A stretch of 64,000 nucleotides of DNA, from contig CAOJBY010000021.1 of assembly GCA_948330435.1 (NCBI GenBank), positions 1-64,000 on the forward strand, read 5' to 3'. The position numbers and the translations under genes are program-made. This stretch comes from an uncultured Lachnoclostridium sp. (GTDB lineage Bacteria; Bacillota; Clostridia; Lachnospirales; Lachnospiraceae). The notes below the pieces were generated by a model. It saw nothing but the letters and a program-made list of their open reading frames with translations. It searched no databases and was not told the DNA's origin. Positions 1-8,179 of this stretch are shown in pieces. Every line of letters starts with the position of its first letter. Position 1 is the stretch's first letter.

Positions 1-172
1 CACTAAGTTCATGCTTCGCCTCTGGCTCGCATTCACTAAGTGTTCATATTATACCGTTCTCACTAATCTCACTCTGCGTCTTCGACTTGAGTTCGATAAG
101 TGTTCTGGTATTACTCACACTAAGTTCATGCTTCGCCTCTGGCTCGCATTCACTAAGTGTTCATATTATACC
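1..172. repeat. Tandem repeat, about 58 bp, three units
   Basis: Positions 1-55 and 118-172 are identical over 55 bases. Positions 61-115 hold a diverged copy that keeps the CACTAA start and the TAAGTGTTC segment. Spacing is 60 and then 57 bases, so this is a tandem array with one worn middle unit. Each good unit contains a small hairpin (ATGC...GCAT around GCC...GGC). It lies downstream of the minus-strand pcrA gene and may extend left of the window. Confidence 0.85.
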
Positions 173-214
173 ACAACCATATTCAAATTACTATCTTTTC
201 CGAAAAATTTATTC

Positions 215-2428
215 TCACAATTTCCTCAACTTGGCAAAGGAGGCAAACAATCGCTTTATTCCCGCTGTGTCAAACTCTACTTTGACCTCGTAATCTTTCT
301 TTCCCTCTGTAATCTCCAGCACAGTTCCCTCGCCAAACTTGATGTGACGCACCCGGTCTCCTACTGTATAATCCAACCCGGATGCTTTATTTACGACAAG
401 AGGTTGGGTTTCATAAGGCTTTGCCCGAAAGCTCTCTTTTGATTGCTGCCAGGCTGCCTGCTTTTGGACACTGGGTATTTTTGCAGTGCTATCCCTGTTT
501 TTCTTTACCTCTAGATATTCCTGCGGAATCTCCCGAACAAACCGGGAAACAGCATTGAACATAGTTTCTCCCCGAATCATTCTCTGCCTGGCTGCTGTCA
601 GCATTAGTTCCTTTTTCGCACGAGTGATTCCCACATAACAGAGTCGCCTCTCTTCTTCCAGTTCTTCTGTAGGGTTATCCCCATTGATAGACATATAGCT
701 GGGAAATATCCCTTCTTCCATACCTGCCATGTAAACATAGGGAAATTCCAGGCCCTTGGCACTGTGTAAAGTCATCAGCACTACATAATTGCTGCTTTCC
801 TCCAGACTGTCAATGTCAGCCACTAAAGCAACCTCTTCCAGGAATTCGCTTAAACTGGGTTCATCAGCCGATTCCTCATAAGCAGCAATCTTGCTGAGCA
901 ATTCGTCAATATTTTCAATCCGGCTTTTGGCTTCATCCGTCCCCTCATTTTCCAGATCCCTGATATAGCCTGTCTCATCCAGAAGTTCTTTGGTCATATC
1001 CGTCAGGGACATATACGCAAGCTTGCTTCCCATGGCCTGAATCAGCACAGTAAAAGGCCGTATCTTCCCCCCGCTTCTTCCCAGGTTCGGGATCTCCTCT
1101 GCCCGAAGAAGGGCTTCGTAAAAACTGATACCATAGGCTCCGGCATAGTCTCCCACCCGATTCAAGGTAGTTGCTCCGATTCCACGTTTTGGTATATTGA
1201 TAATTCGTCGTACCGCCACTTCATCCTTTCCGTTGTCAATGGTCTTCAAATAAGCCAGCACATCCTTGATTTCCTTTCGGGCATAGAAGTTGACACCTCC
1301 AATCAACTTGTAAGGAATTCCTGCCAGAATAAGCTTCTCCTCAAAAAGCCGGGATTGTGCATTGGTCCGGTACAAAATAGCGTGATCCTGATAATCAGCC
1401 TCCCGCTTCCCAACACGGCTGCTGATATCGCCGATAATATTCTCCGCCTCCTCAAATCCATTTAAGAACTGCCGGAACACAATGGGACTGCCCTCTTCAT
1501 TCTCTGTCCACAAGCGTTTATCCTTGCGGCCATAGTTATTACGGATCACCTCATTTGCCGTATTCAGAATATTCTGAGTGGAACGATAATTTTGTTCCAG
1601 CTTAATCACTTTTGCATCCGGAAATACCTGTTCAAAATTCAGAATATTATGGATATTGGCTCCGCGAAATTTATAAATAGACTGATCATCGTCACCCACC
1701 ACACAGAGATTCCGATATTTCCCTGCAAGGAGACTGATAAGCTTAAATTGTGCCGTATTTGTATCCTGATACTCGTCCACCATCAGATAGCGAAAACGTT
1801 CCTGATAGGAATCCAGAACCTCCGGACAATTTTGAAACAGTTCTACAGTCTTTACAATCAGATCATCAAAATCCAGAGCATTATTCCTGCGAAGCTGTGC
1901 CTGGTACTCCCGATAGACTTCTGCTATCCGCTTCTTCTGAAAATCCCCCTGGGCCGACATTTCCATTTCCAGAGGACTGATCAGTTCATCTTTTGCTTTG
2001 GAAATAACGCTTAGCAAATAACGCTCTTTATATATCTTTGTGTCAATATTCAGACGCTTGCACACATCTTTCATAACTGTCTTCTGATCATCTGTATCAT
2101 AGATGGAAAATGTTGTGTCAAAGCCCAGAAAGCCTATATAGCGGCGTAAAATCCGTACACAGGTGGAGTGAAAGGTGGCAACCCAGACACTTTCTGCACC
2201 AAATCCCACCAGATTATTCACTCTCTGCCGCATTTCTCCTGCCGCTTTGTTCGTGAAAGTAATTGCCATAATGTTCCAGGGTTCCACCCCCTGCTCCATC
2301 AGCCAGGCTATACGATGGATCAAAACTCTTGTCTTTCCGGATCCGGCTCCCGCCAAAATCAGAAGCGGCCCTTCTGTGTGAAGCACCGCTTCTTTCTGCT
2401 CCGGATTTAAGGTATCGTATATACTCAT
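215..2428 (-). CDS. pcrA: ATP-dependent DNA helicase PcrA (UvrD/Rep family)
   Basis: This is a superfamily 1A 3'-5' helicase that unwinds DNA in nucleotide excision repair, mismatch repair and removal of recombination intermediates in the cytoplasm. The 737-residue product has the usual PcrA length. The Walker A motif GAGSGKT is at residues 27-33. Motif II reads VDEYQDTN, motif III GDDDQSIYKFRGA, and motif VI lies around VGITRAKKEL. The C-terminus (VGDRVRHIKFGEGTV onward) matches the Tudor-like RNA polymerase-binding tail of PcrA. AGGAGA lies 5 bases before the ATG. It is transcribed away from the pspA-type operon with a 15-base gap after the upstream gene, so it may share that transcript. 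Confidence 0.97.
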   Translation of the reverse strand: MSIYDTLNPEQKEAVLHTEGPLLILAGAGSGKTRVLIHRIAWLMEQGVEPWNIMAITFTNKAAGEMRQRVNNLVGFGAESVWVATFHSTCVRILRRYIGFLGFDTTFSIYDTDDQKTVMKDVCKRLNIDTKIYKERYLLSVISKAKDELISPLEMEMSAQGDFQKKRIAEVYREYQAQLRRNNALDFDDLIVKTVELFQNCPEVLDSYQERFRYLMVDEYQDTNTAQFKLISLLAGKYRNLCVVGDDDQSIYKFRGANIHNILNFEQVFPDAKVIKLEQNYRSTQNILNTANEVIRNNYGRKDKRLWTENEEGSPIVFRQFLNGFEEAENIIGDISSRVGKREADYQDHAILYRTNAQSRLFEEKLILAGIPYKLIGGVNFYARKEIKDVLAYLKTIDNGKDEVAVRRIINIPKRGIGATTLNRVGDYAGAYGISFYEALLRAEEIPNLGRSGGKIRPFTVLIQAMGSKLAYMSLTDMTKELLDETGYIRDLENEGTDEAKSRIENIDELLSKIAAYEESADEPSLSEFLEEVALVADIDSLEESSNYVVLMTLHSAKGLEFPYVYMAGMEEGIFPSYMSINGDNPTEELEEERRLCYVGITRAKKELMLTAARQRMIRGETMFNAVSRFVREIPQEYLEVKKNRDSTAKIPSVQKQAAWQQSKESFRAKPYETQPLVVNKASGLDYTVGDRVRHIKFGEGTVLEITEGKKDYEVKVEFDTAGIKRLFASFAKLRKL

Positions 2429-2443
2429 TTGGATCTCCTACTT

Positions 2444-3400
2444 TTATACCAGCTTTTTACCACAATTAGGACAGAAATTCGCTCCATTTGTCCTGGTCCC
2501 GCAGTCCGGGCAGAAATTAGGAGTCGTTCCTCCTGTGCCCTGCTGCAAAGCCGATGATTGTCCCTGCTGCATCTGGGCTGCCATCTGCTGGCCCATGGAC
2601 ATGCCCATGGCTATTCCAGCCATATCGGAAGCTGCACCTCCACCCTTTCCGGAAGCAATCGCCTCTCCCATGGCAACCTGTTGAAAGCGTCCCACATCAC
2701 CAATCATGCTTTGAGCCGCCGCCTTTTCCGCCATTTTCTGTACTTCCTCTGGATAGTTGAAACTGGAAATGGCAAAGCTTGTAATGCTGATTCCGATTTT
2801 CAGCATCTCCATATCCAGATCCTCCTGAATTCCCTTTCCTATCTCAGAAGCATTTACCTGGAGGTTGAACATATCCTTTCCCTCTTTGGAAATCCATTTC
2901 ATGAGTAGTTGATCCAGCATAGAAGTAATGCGGTCCTTTACCTCATCCACTGCATATTGCTGGCGAATTCCTGCTATTCGCTCAATAAATACGTCATAGT
3001 CCGCCACCTTGCAGCTAAAAGTTCCGAAAGAGCGAATCGGCATACCGCCCGGAAGCCCCGGTGCCGGAATCAATACCGGATTCCTGGTCCCCCATTTCAC
3101 CAGGACCTCTTTTGTATTGATAAACAGGACCTCCGCCCGAAGACCACTGTTAAAGCCAAACTTAAACCCCTTTAATGTAGATAAAAACGGAATAATCTGA
3201 GACTCAATATCATAACTCCCGTCATCTCGAAATATTCCTTCTACTTTGCCGTTATACAGGAAGATAGCATCCTGCCCCGGCTTGATAATCAAACGGCTGC
3301 CCTTTTTTATCTCCTTATTGCTCCATTTCCAGAAAAGTATATCATCCCGAAATTCCTGCCATTCTACCACATTAGCAAATTGTCCGCTAAATAAACCCAT
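2444..3400 (-). CDS. SPFH-domain protein with C-terminal zinc ribbon (YdjI-like)
   Basis: The product has 318 residues. An N-terminal SPFH/band-7-like region covers about residues 10-230. A Gly/Met/Gln-rich linker follows, and the C-terminus is a zinc ribbon of two CxxC pairs (CPDCG and CPNCG). This matches Bacillus subtilis YdjI, encoded in the pspA-ydjGHI operon and thought to help organise or protect the membrane with PspA. There is no clear transmembrane helix, so the protein is probably recruited to the membrane. AGGAGG stands before ATG at 3400, and the start overlaps the end of the upstream gene by 37 bases, which points to translational coupling. The family assignment is firm; the exact role is inferred from the operon. 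Confidence 0.85.
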   Translation of the reverse strand: MGLFSGQFANVVEWQEFRDDILFWKWSNKEIKKGSRLIIKPGQDAIFLYNGKVEGIFRDDGSYDIESQIIPFLSTLKGFKFGFNSGLRAEVLFINTKEVLVKWGTRNPVLIPAPGLPGGMPIRSFGTFSCKVADYDVFIERIAGIRQQYAVDEVKDRITSMLDQLLMKWISKEGKDMFNLQVNASEIGKGIQEDLDMEMLKIGISITSFAISSFNYPEEVQKMAEKAAAQSMIGDVGRFQQVAMGEAIASGKGGGAASDMAGIAMGMSMGQQMAAQMQQGQSSALQQGTGGTTPNFCPDCGTRTNGANFCPNCGKKLV

Positions 3401-4557
3401 TTCTCATCCTCCTGTTTTATATCATTTTGCGGCTGACAGGCAGCCTCAACCAAAGTATACTCTTCTTTCCGGACAGGCAATGTGTCTGCTCTCATCTTCG
3501 CTCCACCGCTGAACCAATATACCATCACTACAATAAGCAACACGAATAAGACAATGACTGCTATTCGGACCGGACTTTTGGGATAGTCTCCTTCTACTCT
3601 TCCACTCTGCCCGTTAATCAGCACACGATAATGCTTCCCTTTATAAATGTAAGCAGTGGAGTACATAGGAAACAACACATGTTTGTATGTCTCATCCTGA
3701 TAGTTTGCCTGTACAGAAACATTCATTACTTCATCATATCTGCCAAGGACCTGACTGCGGGCCATGCTCTCAAGTTCCCGTTCCATGGTCCCTATTGCCT
3801 CCCTGTGTGCATCATCCAGATCCACAGTATAGCACTCCGCACTGTAACCGGACAAATATTCCGGTGCGTAAGACACCACCTGCTGCGGGCCGAAATATCC
3901 GGTACGCCGTAAGAGCTTTGAATCCATTTTTTCGGAAGCCGGAACAAGAACATCATCAAAAAAATGTCGGATACTGCCAGAAGTGGGGTACCAGTCGGTT
4001 ACCACCTGACGTACTTCCTTTCCGTCCGGTCCTTTTCGGGTAACGCTCCTGTGTCTGCCCCCCATTGCCGTATAACGGGCATTTACTTTTGCGTCGAAAG
4101 TCCAGTAAGGCACATAGATTCCCTGCAACCGATCTTTCTGATAGAGATGCTTCAATTCACCAGGGGCAAGCCATCGCCCTTTCATCCATTTACGGAACAA
4201 CTCCCCCACCCGGTTCTTATCTACCTGAAAAGGCAATACTCCATCCGGAATCACCGCATCTGCTTCCCGTTCTGCCAACACATAATCAGACCCACAGAAA
4301 GGGCACTTTGTCGCTCTGCTGGTTCCATCCACCTCAATCCTGGCTCCACAACCCTTGCATTCCATGGTATGCGTAGTTTTCTCACTTGCACGGATCGTCT
4401 GTATGGCATGACGGGTAAGACTGTGTTCCACCAGATTGTTCTCATGATGAATAATGGGAACTACCGTGTCACAGTTTGGACACTTAAGACTCTGTGTAGC
4501 CACATCAAATTCCAGGACTCCTCCGCAGCCCTCACAGTAATAGATTTTCTCTTCCAT
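3364..4557 (-). CDS. Zinc-ribbon membrane protein (YdjG-like)
   Basis: The product has 397 residues. Two zinc-ribbon motifs lie near the N-terminus (CEGCG...CPNC and CKGCG...CPFCG). A long soluble region follows, then one hydrophobic helix at about residues 333-351 (VRIAVIVLFVLLIVVMVYW) and a short tail. The layout fits the TFIIB-type zinc-ribbon proteins encoded beside pspA in Firmicutes (YdjG/YdjH). The stop of pspA is 4 bases upstream with no strong ribosome site of its own, so translation is probably coupled. In B. subtilis the homologous proteins act together with the SPFH protein at the membrane under envelope stress. That function is inferred here. Confidence 0.8.
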   Translation of the reverse strand: MEEKIYYCEGCGGVLEFDVATQSLKCPNCDTVVPIIHHENNLVEHSLTRHAIQTIRASEKTTHTMECKGCGARIEVDGTSRATKCPFCGSDYVLAEREADAVIPDGVLPFQVDKNRVGELFRKWMKGRWLAPGELKHLYQKDRLQGIYVPYWTFDAKVNARYTAMGGRHRSVTRKGPDGKEVRQVVTDWYPTSGSIRHFFDDVLVPASEKMDSKLLRRTGYFGPQQVVSYAPEYLSGYSAECYTVDLDDAHREAIGTMERELESMARSQVLGRYDEVMNVSVQANYQDETYKHVLFPMYSTAYIYKGKHYRVLINGQSGRVEGDYPKSPVRIAVIVLFVLLIVVMVYWFSGGAKMRADTLPVRKEEYTLVEAACQPQNDIKQEDEKWVYLADNLLMW

Positions 4558-4561
4558 ATTT

Positions 4562-5242
4562 TTAGAGTCCCATCTTCGCTTTCAATGCCGCCAACTCATC
4601 ATCTACAGAAGAGGAACCGGTATCTTCATCATATTTTGCTGCCAGAGCATCTATGCTGTCTGTCTCAGAATTCAATTCTGACATGGCATTCGCCTCATCC
4701 AGCATCCGATCCACTTTCGCTTCCATACGCTCGAAAGCCTCCATGGCTTCTCCTGCACCGGAGACGCTGGAACCCATTTTATTAAGCTTTTCCTGAGTTT
4801 TTGCCACTGCCGCTTTTGCCTTGATGGAATCACGCTTTGCCTTAAGACCTTCCAGATCTTTCTCCAGCTTATCATGCATATCTTTCATCTTAACCGCATT
4901 GGCTTGGGCAATATCACAAGCCTGACGCAAACTTTCCTGCTTTCCTGTAAGTTCACTCTTCTTTTCCAGGAATCTCCTGGCATCACTCTCATTGCCTGCC
5001 AGCAGTGCTTTTTCTGCATACTTCTGCATTTTGGCAATCTCATCCTGACATTCTGCAAAATCTCTCTTTGCCTTAGTCTCTGATGCCATCACGGCTGCTG
5101 TTTCTGCTTTTACATTCCGCAAATCTTCCTCAATATCTCTGATATATTTGTCGATCATCTTTTCCGGATCTTCTGCCTTATCTAAAAGTGCATTGATATT
5201 TGCTGACATAATGTCGCCGAATCTCTTTAAAATATTTGCCAT
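4562..5242 (-). CDS. pspA: PspA/IM30 family membrane-stress protein
   Basis: The 226-residue protein opens MANILKRFGDIMSANINALL, a typical PspA amphipathic N-terminus. It continues as long coiled coil (DPEKMIDKYIRDIEEDL, then helices rich in Lys, Glu and Ala) to about residue 190. PspA/IM30 proteins form ESCRT-III-like assemblies on the inner face of the membrane and limit proton leakage. The start at 5242 is preferred over an upstream in-frame ATG because GGGAGGA stands 9 bases before it. It is the first gene of pspA-ydjG-ydjI (and possibly pcrA), driven by the promoter at 5285-5313. Confidence 0.93.
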   Translation of the reverse strand: MANILKRFGDIMSANINALLDKAEDPEKMIDKYIRDIEEDLRNVKAETAAVMASETKAKRDFAECQDEIAKMQKYAEKALLAGNESDARRFLEKKSELTGKQESLRQACDIAQANAVKMKDMHDKLEKDLEGLKAKRDSIKAKAAVAKTQEKLNKMGSSVSGAGEAMEAFERMEAKVDRMLDEANAMSELNSETDSIDALAAKYDEDTGSSSVDDELAALKAKMGL

Positions 5243-5284
5243 GATATGTATCCTCCCAATTTTAGTTCTGTAGGTTTCTTCTCT

Positions 5285-5313
5285 ATTATAATACATCCTG
5301 AAAATTATGTCAT
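5285..5313 (-). promoter_or_regulatory. Sigma-A-type promoter of the pspA operon
   Basis: Read on the minus strand, an ATGACA -35 box is followed after exactly 17 bases by a consensus TATAAT -10 box. It lies about 45 bases upstream of the pspA start. Confidence 0.7.
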
Positions 5314-5364
5314 TCTTTTTGTTTAAAGGAATACATATTTAAGAAATTTAGATACGTTTACCTC

Positions 5365-5393
5365 TTGTCATATAGTTTTGATTACTATATAAT
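5365..5393 (+). promoter_or_regulatory. Promoter of the DUF1836 gene
   Basis: TTGTCA at 5365-5370 and TATAAT at 5388-5393 are separated by 17 bases. The -10 box ends 20 bases before the start codon at 5414, so the 5' leader is very short. Confidence 0.7.
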
Positions 5394-5413
5394 AACTTAT
5401 GAGGTGATTGCAT

Positions 5414-6049
5414 ATGACAATAGATGTACAAAATATTTTAGAAAGCATACTGGAAAGCTTAAACCGCATTGATCACATCCGTCCGGAGGATGTACCAAGC
5501 ATTGATTTATATATGGATCAGGTAACTACTTTCATGGACCGTCAGCTTGAATCCTCCAAGCGTTATGAGGATGACAAGATCCTGACCAAAACCATGATCA
5601 ATAATTATGCCAAGAATAACCTGCTTCCCCCTCCTGAAAAGAAAAAGTATTCCAGGGAGCATTTGCTTTTGCTGATTTTCATTTATTATTTTAAAAATAT
5701 TCTCTCTATCAGCGATATTCACAGCCTGCTCTCTCCACTGACTGAAAAATACTTCCATACAGAACACACGCTTCAGCTGACGGATATTTACAGAGAAGTA
5801 TTCAGTTTGGAAAAGTCCCAGATTGAAGCCATGAAAGAAGACCTCATTGCCAAATATCAAACAGCAGGGGAAACTTTTGGGGATGTCTCTGAAAAAGACA
5901 GAGATTTTCTAAAGCTTTTTTCTTTTATCTGTATGCTGAGCTTTGATGTCTATGTAAAAAAACAGGTAATTGAAAAGTTAATTGACCAGCTTCCGGATCC
6001 GGAAAAGAAAGCAAAAAAGAAAGAAAAGGGCTCGGAAGCCCTTTCCTGA
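5414..6049 (+). CDS. DUF1836 domain protein, probable transcriptional regulator
   Basis: The 211-residue protein has the DUF1836 signature. A segment near KTMINNYAKNNLLPPP resembles the recognition part of a MerR-like winged helix, followed by YSREHLLLLIFIYYFK. The family is common in Clostridia and Bacilli and is taken to be DNA-binding, but its targets are unknown. The ATG at 5414 is chosen because GAGGTG stands 7 bases before it; a TTG two codons upstream would leave no room for the ribosome site. The Lys-rich C-terminus is partly encoded by a hairpin that acts as terminator for the opposite strand. Confidence 0.8.
   Translation: MTIDVQNILESILESLNRIDHIRPEDVPSIDLYMDQVTTFMDRQLESSKRYEDDKILTKTMINNYAKNNLLPPPEKKKYSREHLLLLIFIYYFKNILSISDIHSLLSPLTEKYFHTEHTLQLTDIYREVFSLEKSQIEAMKEDLIAKYQTAGETFGDVSEKDRDFLKLFSFICMLSFDVYVKKQVIEKLIDQLPDPEKKAKKKEKGSEALS
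6009..6044 (-). terminator. Intrinsic terminator of the CdaR-like gene, inside the convergent CDS
   Basis: An 8-bp stem (6025-6032 with 6037-6044) and a 4-base loop are followed on the minus strand by a run dominated by T (6009-6024). The structure lies wholly within the last codons of the convergent DUF1836 gene. Confidence 0.75.
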
Positions 6050-6059
6050 TAGTTGTACT

Positions 6060-7148
6060 CTATATATCCTGATTTTCCAGATATTCCATATACCTTGCGA
6101 CCATCAATGCAATCTGGAAAGTTAATGCATCCTCAAATATCCGGATATCCAGCCCTGTAGTTTTCTGTAGCTTTTCCAGACGATATACCAGCGTATTCCG
6201 GTGAACAAACAGTTGACGGGCTGTCTCCGATACATTTAAGTTATTCTCAAAAAATTTCTCAATGGTTGTCAGGGTTTCTTCATCAAACGTGGAGGGAAGA
6301 TTTTCTCCAAGAACCTCCACCATAAACATCTTACACAAGGATAATGGCAGCTGATAGATCAGGCGGCCAAGTCCCAGTGTGTGATAGGAAACCACGTTTC
6401 TTTCCGGATAAAAAATCTCACCTACATCCAGAGCCATTCGGGCTTCCTTATAGGATCGGGATACATCTTTCAACTGGCTTACAATGGTTCCATAAGATAC
6501 TCGCACATTACTGGTCTCTGTATTCAGCATCTCCACCAGCATACGGGCCGTCTTCTCCAATGCCTCATAAGTATCTTGCTCACCCACTTCTTTCACTACC
6601 ACAACATTCTTTTCATCTACTGCTGTAATCACATCCTGGGCATCCGGAGCAAAGGTGCCTCGAACCGTCTCCAGGGTAAGTACATCCTCTTCCCCTTTTG
6701 TCTCTACCAGATAGACCACCCGCAAAGTATCCTGATTGATGTGCAGCTTCTTGGCCTGGTTATTAATGTCCACCAACAACAGATTATCCAAAAGAAGATT
6801 TTGAATAAAGTTGTTTCGGTCAAAACGTTGTTTATAAGCAACAATAAGGCTTTCCAACTGCTTTACTGCGATCTTACCGATCATATAGGCATCATCACTG
6901 GTTCCCCTTACCAGGAGAATATAGCCCAACTGCCCTTCATCATAAACTTTAAAAAAATGGTATCCCTGAAAACTCTGGCTCTCAGCAGGAGAAGCTGCAA
7001 ATGCATTGAGAATATCCTTGGAGATCTTCTCTTCCATATCAAAGGTCGCTGCGATCTGGCTGCCACTTACATCCAGCACACATAAATCAATCCTTGTAAT
7101 TCCCCGTAAATCTTCAATCGTTGTCTGTATAATCTGATTGGAAATCAT
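6060..7148 (-). CDS. CdaR/PucR-family transcriptional regulator
   Basis: The 362-residue protein starts with a sugar-diacid-recognition-type sensor region (about residues 1-135). A GGDEF-like middle domain follows, with RVSYGTIVSQLKDVSRSYKEARMAL near its end. The C-terminal HTH_30 helix-turn-helix contains NVSETARQLFVHRNTLVYRL. Members activate genes for uptake and breakdown of glycerate, glucarate and related acids; here the target is not evident because neighbours are unrelated. The start at 7148 is chosen because AGGAGG precedes it at 8 bases; an ATG seven codons upstream has no ribosome site. It has its own promoter at 7187-7215. Confidence 0.88.
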   Translation of the reverse strand: MISNQIIQTTIEDLRGITRIDLCVLDVSGSQIAATFDMEEKISKDILNAFAASPAESQSFQGYHFFKVYDEGQLGYILLVRGTSDDAYMIGKIAVKQLESLIVAYKQRFDRNNFIQNLLLDNLLLVDINNQAKKLHINQDTLRVVYLVETKGEEDVLTLETVRGTFAPDAQDVITAVDEKNVVVVKEVGEQDTYEALEKTARMLVEMLNTETSNVRVSYGTIVSQLKDVSRSYKEARMALDVGEIFYPERNVVSYHTLGLGRLIYQLPLSLCKMFMVEVLGENLPSTFDEETLTTIEKFFENNLNVSETARQLFVHRNTLVYRLEKLQKTTGLDIRIFEDALTFQIALMVARYMEYLENQDI

Positions 7149-7186
7149 ATGCTCTTCCTCCTGTGCCACATGGCCTATGATTTATT

Positions 7187-7215
7187 ATTATAAGTGGATT
7201 CTTTCCAAAAGTAAA
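7187..7215 (-). promoter_or_regulatory. Promoter of the CdaR-like gene
   Basis: On the minus strand a TTTACT -35 box and a TATAAT -10 box are 17 bases apart, about 40 bases upstream of the start codon. Confidence 0.65.
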
Positions 7216-7331
7216 GGGCACATTTCACAGGATTACGCTGCAAATTATCCATAAAACATCCTGCCATCTTGTAAGCACATTAAACAAAATTTCATTTTTG
7301 ATAACTTGGAAAACTTTTTTTATTATATTTC

Positions 7332-7360
7332 TTGACAACCTTTCTTTCTAGTGCTATTAT
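7332..7360 (+). promoter_or_regulatory. Promoter of the tRNA-Thr gene
   Basis: TTGACA at 7332-7337 and TATTAT at 7355-7360 are 17 bases apart. A TATAAT overlapping three bases further on would give a 20-base spacer. The -10 box ends 22 bases before the mature tRNA. Confidence 0.75.
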
Positions 7361-7382
7361 AATCTAGCATGTTACGCAAGAT

Positions 7383-7455
7383 GCTGCTGTGGCTCAGTCG
7401 GTAGAGCGTCGCATTGGTAGTGCGGAGGTCACGGGTCCGATTCCCGTCAGCAGCT
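7383..7455 (+). tRNA. tRNA-Thr (anticodon GGT)
   Basis: The cloverleaf folds fully. Acceptor GCTGCTG (7383-7389) pairs with CAGCAGC (7448-7454). The D-arm is GCTC/GAGC, the anticodon stem TCGCA/TGCGG has loop TTGGTAG with anticodon GGT at 7416-7418, and the T-arm is ACGGG/CCCGT. The discriminator base is T, as in Bacillus threonine tRNAs. CCA is not encoded. It is a single gene, not part of a tRNA cluster. Confidence 0.96.
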
Positions 7456-7463
7456 TGATGAAA

Positions 7464-7489
7464 AGTGCCGTGTTTGCGGTGCTTTTTTT
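7464..7489 (+). terminator. Terminator of the tRNA gene
   Basis: A 7-bp stem (7464-7470 with 7477-7483, containing G-T pairs) with a 6-base loop is followed by a T run at 7483-7489. Confidence 0.8.
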
Positions 7490-7792
7490 ATTTTATATGA
7501 AAATACTTCTGCTAATTATAGCACTGTATAACATTTTTTATTCAATTATTAATTATACTAGAAATGGCCTTGCTTGCCTCTACCGATGACAGCAAAGACT
7601 TTTCCTAATAGTAATGGGAAAATAAGTTATCAAGTTTCTGCTATGGGAACGACAACAACTCTGGAACTTACAAAAGAATAAAACTTTTTTGGGGGGAGCA
7701 GCACAGTCCGGACATTCTTCTTTTTTTATACTGGTAAAACTTAGATAGAGTGGATGAAACTATAGATATAAGTAAAGAAAGAATATGAATAC
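7490..7792 (+). other. Intergenic region, probably decayed coding sequence
   Basis: No intact gene is evident. A short reading frame from 7586 to the TAA near 7681 (31 residues, ending TTTTLELTKE) has no ribosome site. A different frame just before it reads EMALLASTDDSKDF before two stops. This looks like worn coding sequence but the parent is not recognised. A G-rich stretch (GGGGGG near 7691) follows. GC content is lower than in flanking genes. Confidence 0.4.
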
Positions 7793-8149
7793 ATGCCATT
7801 ACTTGAAAAACAAACCTACACTTCAAAAGATTACTGGAATCTTCCGGACGGAAAGCGTGCCGAACTCATTAACGGAAACTGCGAAGTTATTCCTGCTCCC
7901 TTTGCGGTTAATCTTCAGGCGGATGATAAAGGCTGGGTGGAGCCAGATATAAGCGTTATCTGTGATCGTTCCAAGCTAACACCCAAGGGCTGTGTAGGTG
8001 CACCGGATATGATTATAGATCCGGAAAAAGAACACATTACAATCTACCAATTTGAAGAGGATTCTGCCCCTATTATATATCCTATCAATTCTCCCGTGAA
8101 TGTAAATATCTTTTCAGGACTTGTAATTACTATTTCCAAACTATTATAG
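7793..8149 (+). pseudogene. Uma2-family (DUF820) endonuclease remnant with two in-frame deletions
   Basis: The 118-residue product keeps the beginning (KRAELINGN), the middle (PAPFAVNLQADDKGWVEPDISVICD) and the end (DPEKEHITIYQF) of Uma2 proteins, which normally have about 185-195 residues. Two blocks of roughly 30-35 residues are missing: one right after LING, and one between GAPDM and IDPEKE. The second removes the conserved IEVxSPSS strand carrying a catalytic acid of the PD-(D/E)XK fold, so nuclease activity is unlikely. The frame stays open through both junctions. The ribosome site is weak (AAAGAA). The family is recognised from memory of its motifs; deletion sizes are estimates. Confidence 0.75.
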
Positions 8150-8179
8150 AAAATGGATAGGAAGCTTGATTTAGAGTTT

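Noticed and set aside
1..172. Possible CRISPR array
   Set aside because: The repeated units are 55-60 bases with no unique spacers between them, and the middle unit is a diverged copy, so this is a plain tandem repeat.
11..442. Reading frame of 143 residues across the left repeat
   Set aside because: It is built from the tandem repeat and the antisense of pcrA, with no ribosome site; not a gene.
3964..4785. Plus-strand frame of 273 residues over ydjG and pspA
   Set aside because: Antisense to two well-supported genes with no ribosome site; His/Pro-rich translation typical of a shadow frame.
7389..7589. Reading frame across the tRNA gene
   Set aside because: It begins inside the tRNA cloverleaf and has no ribosome site.
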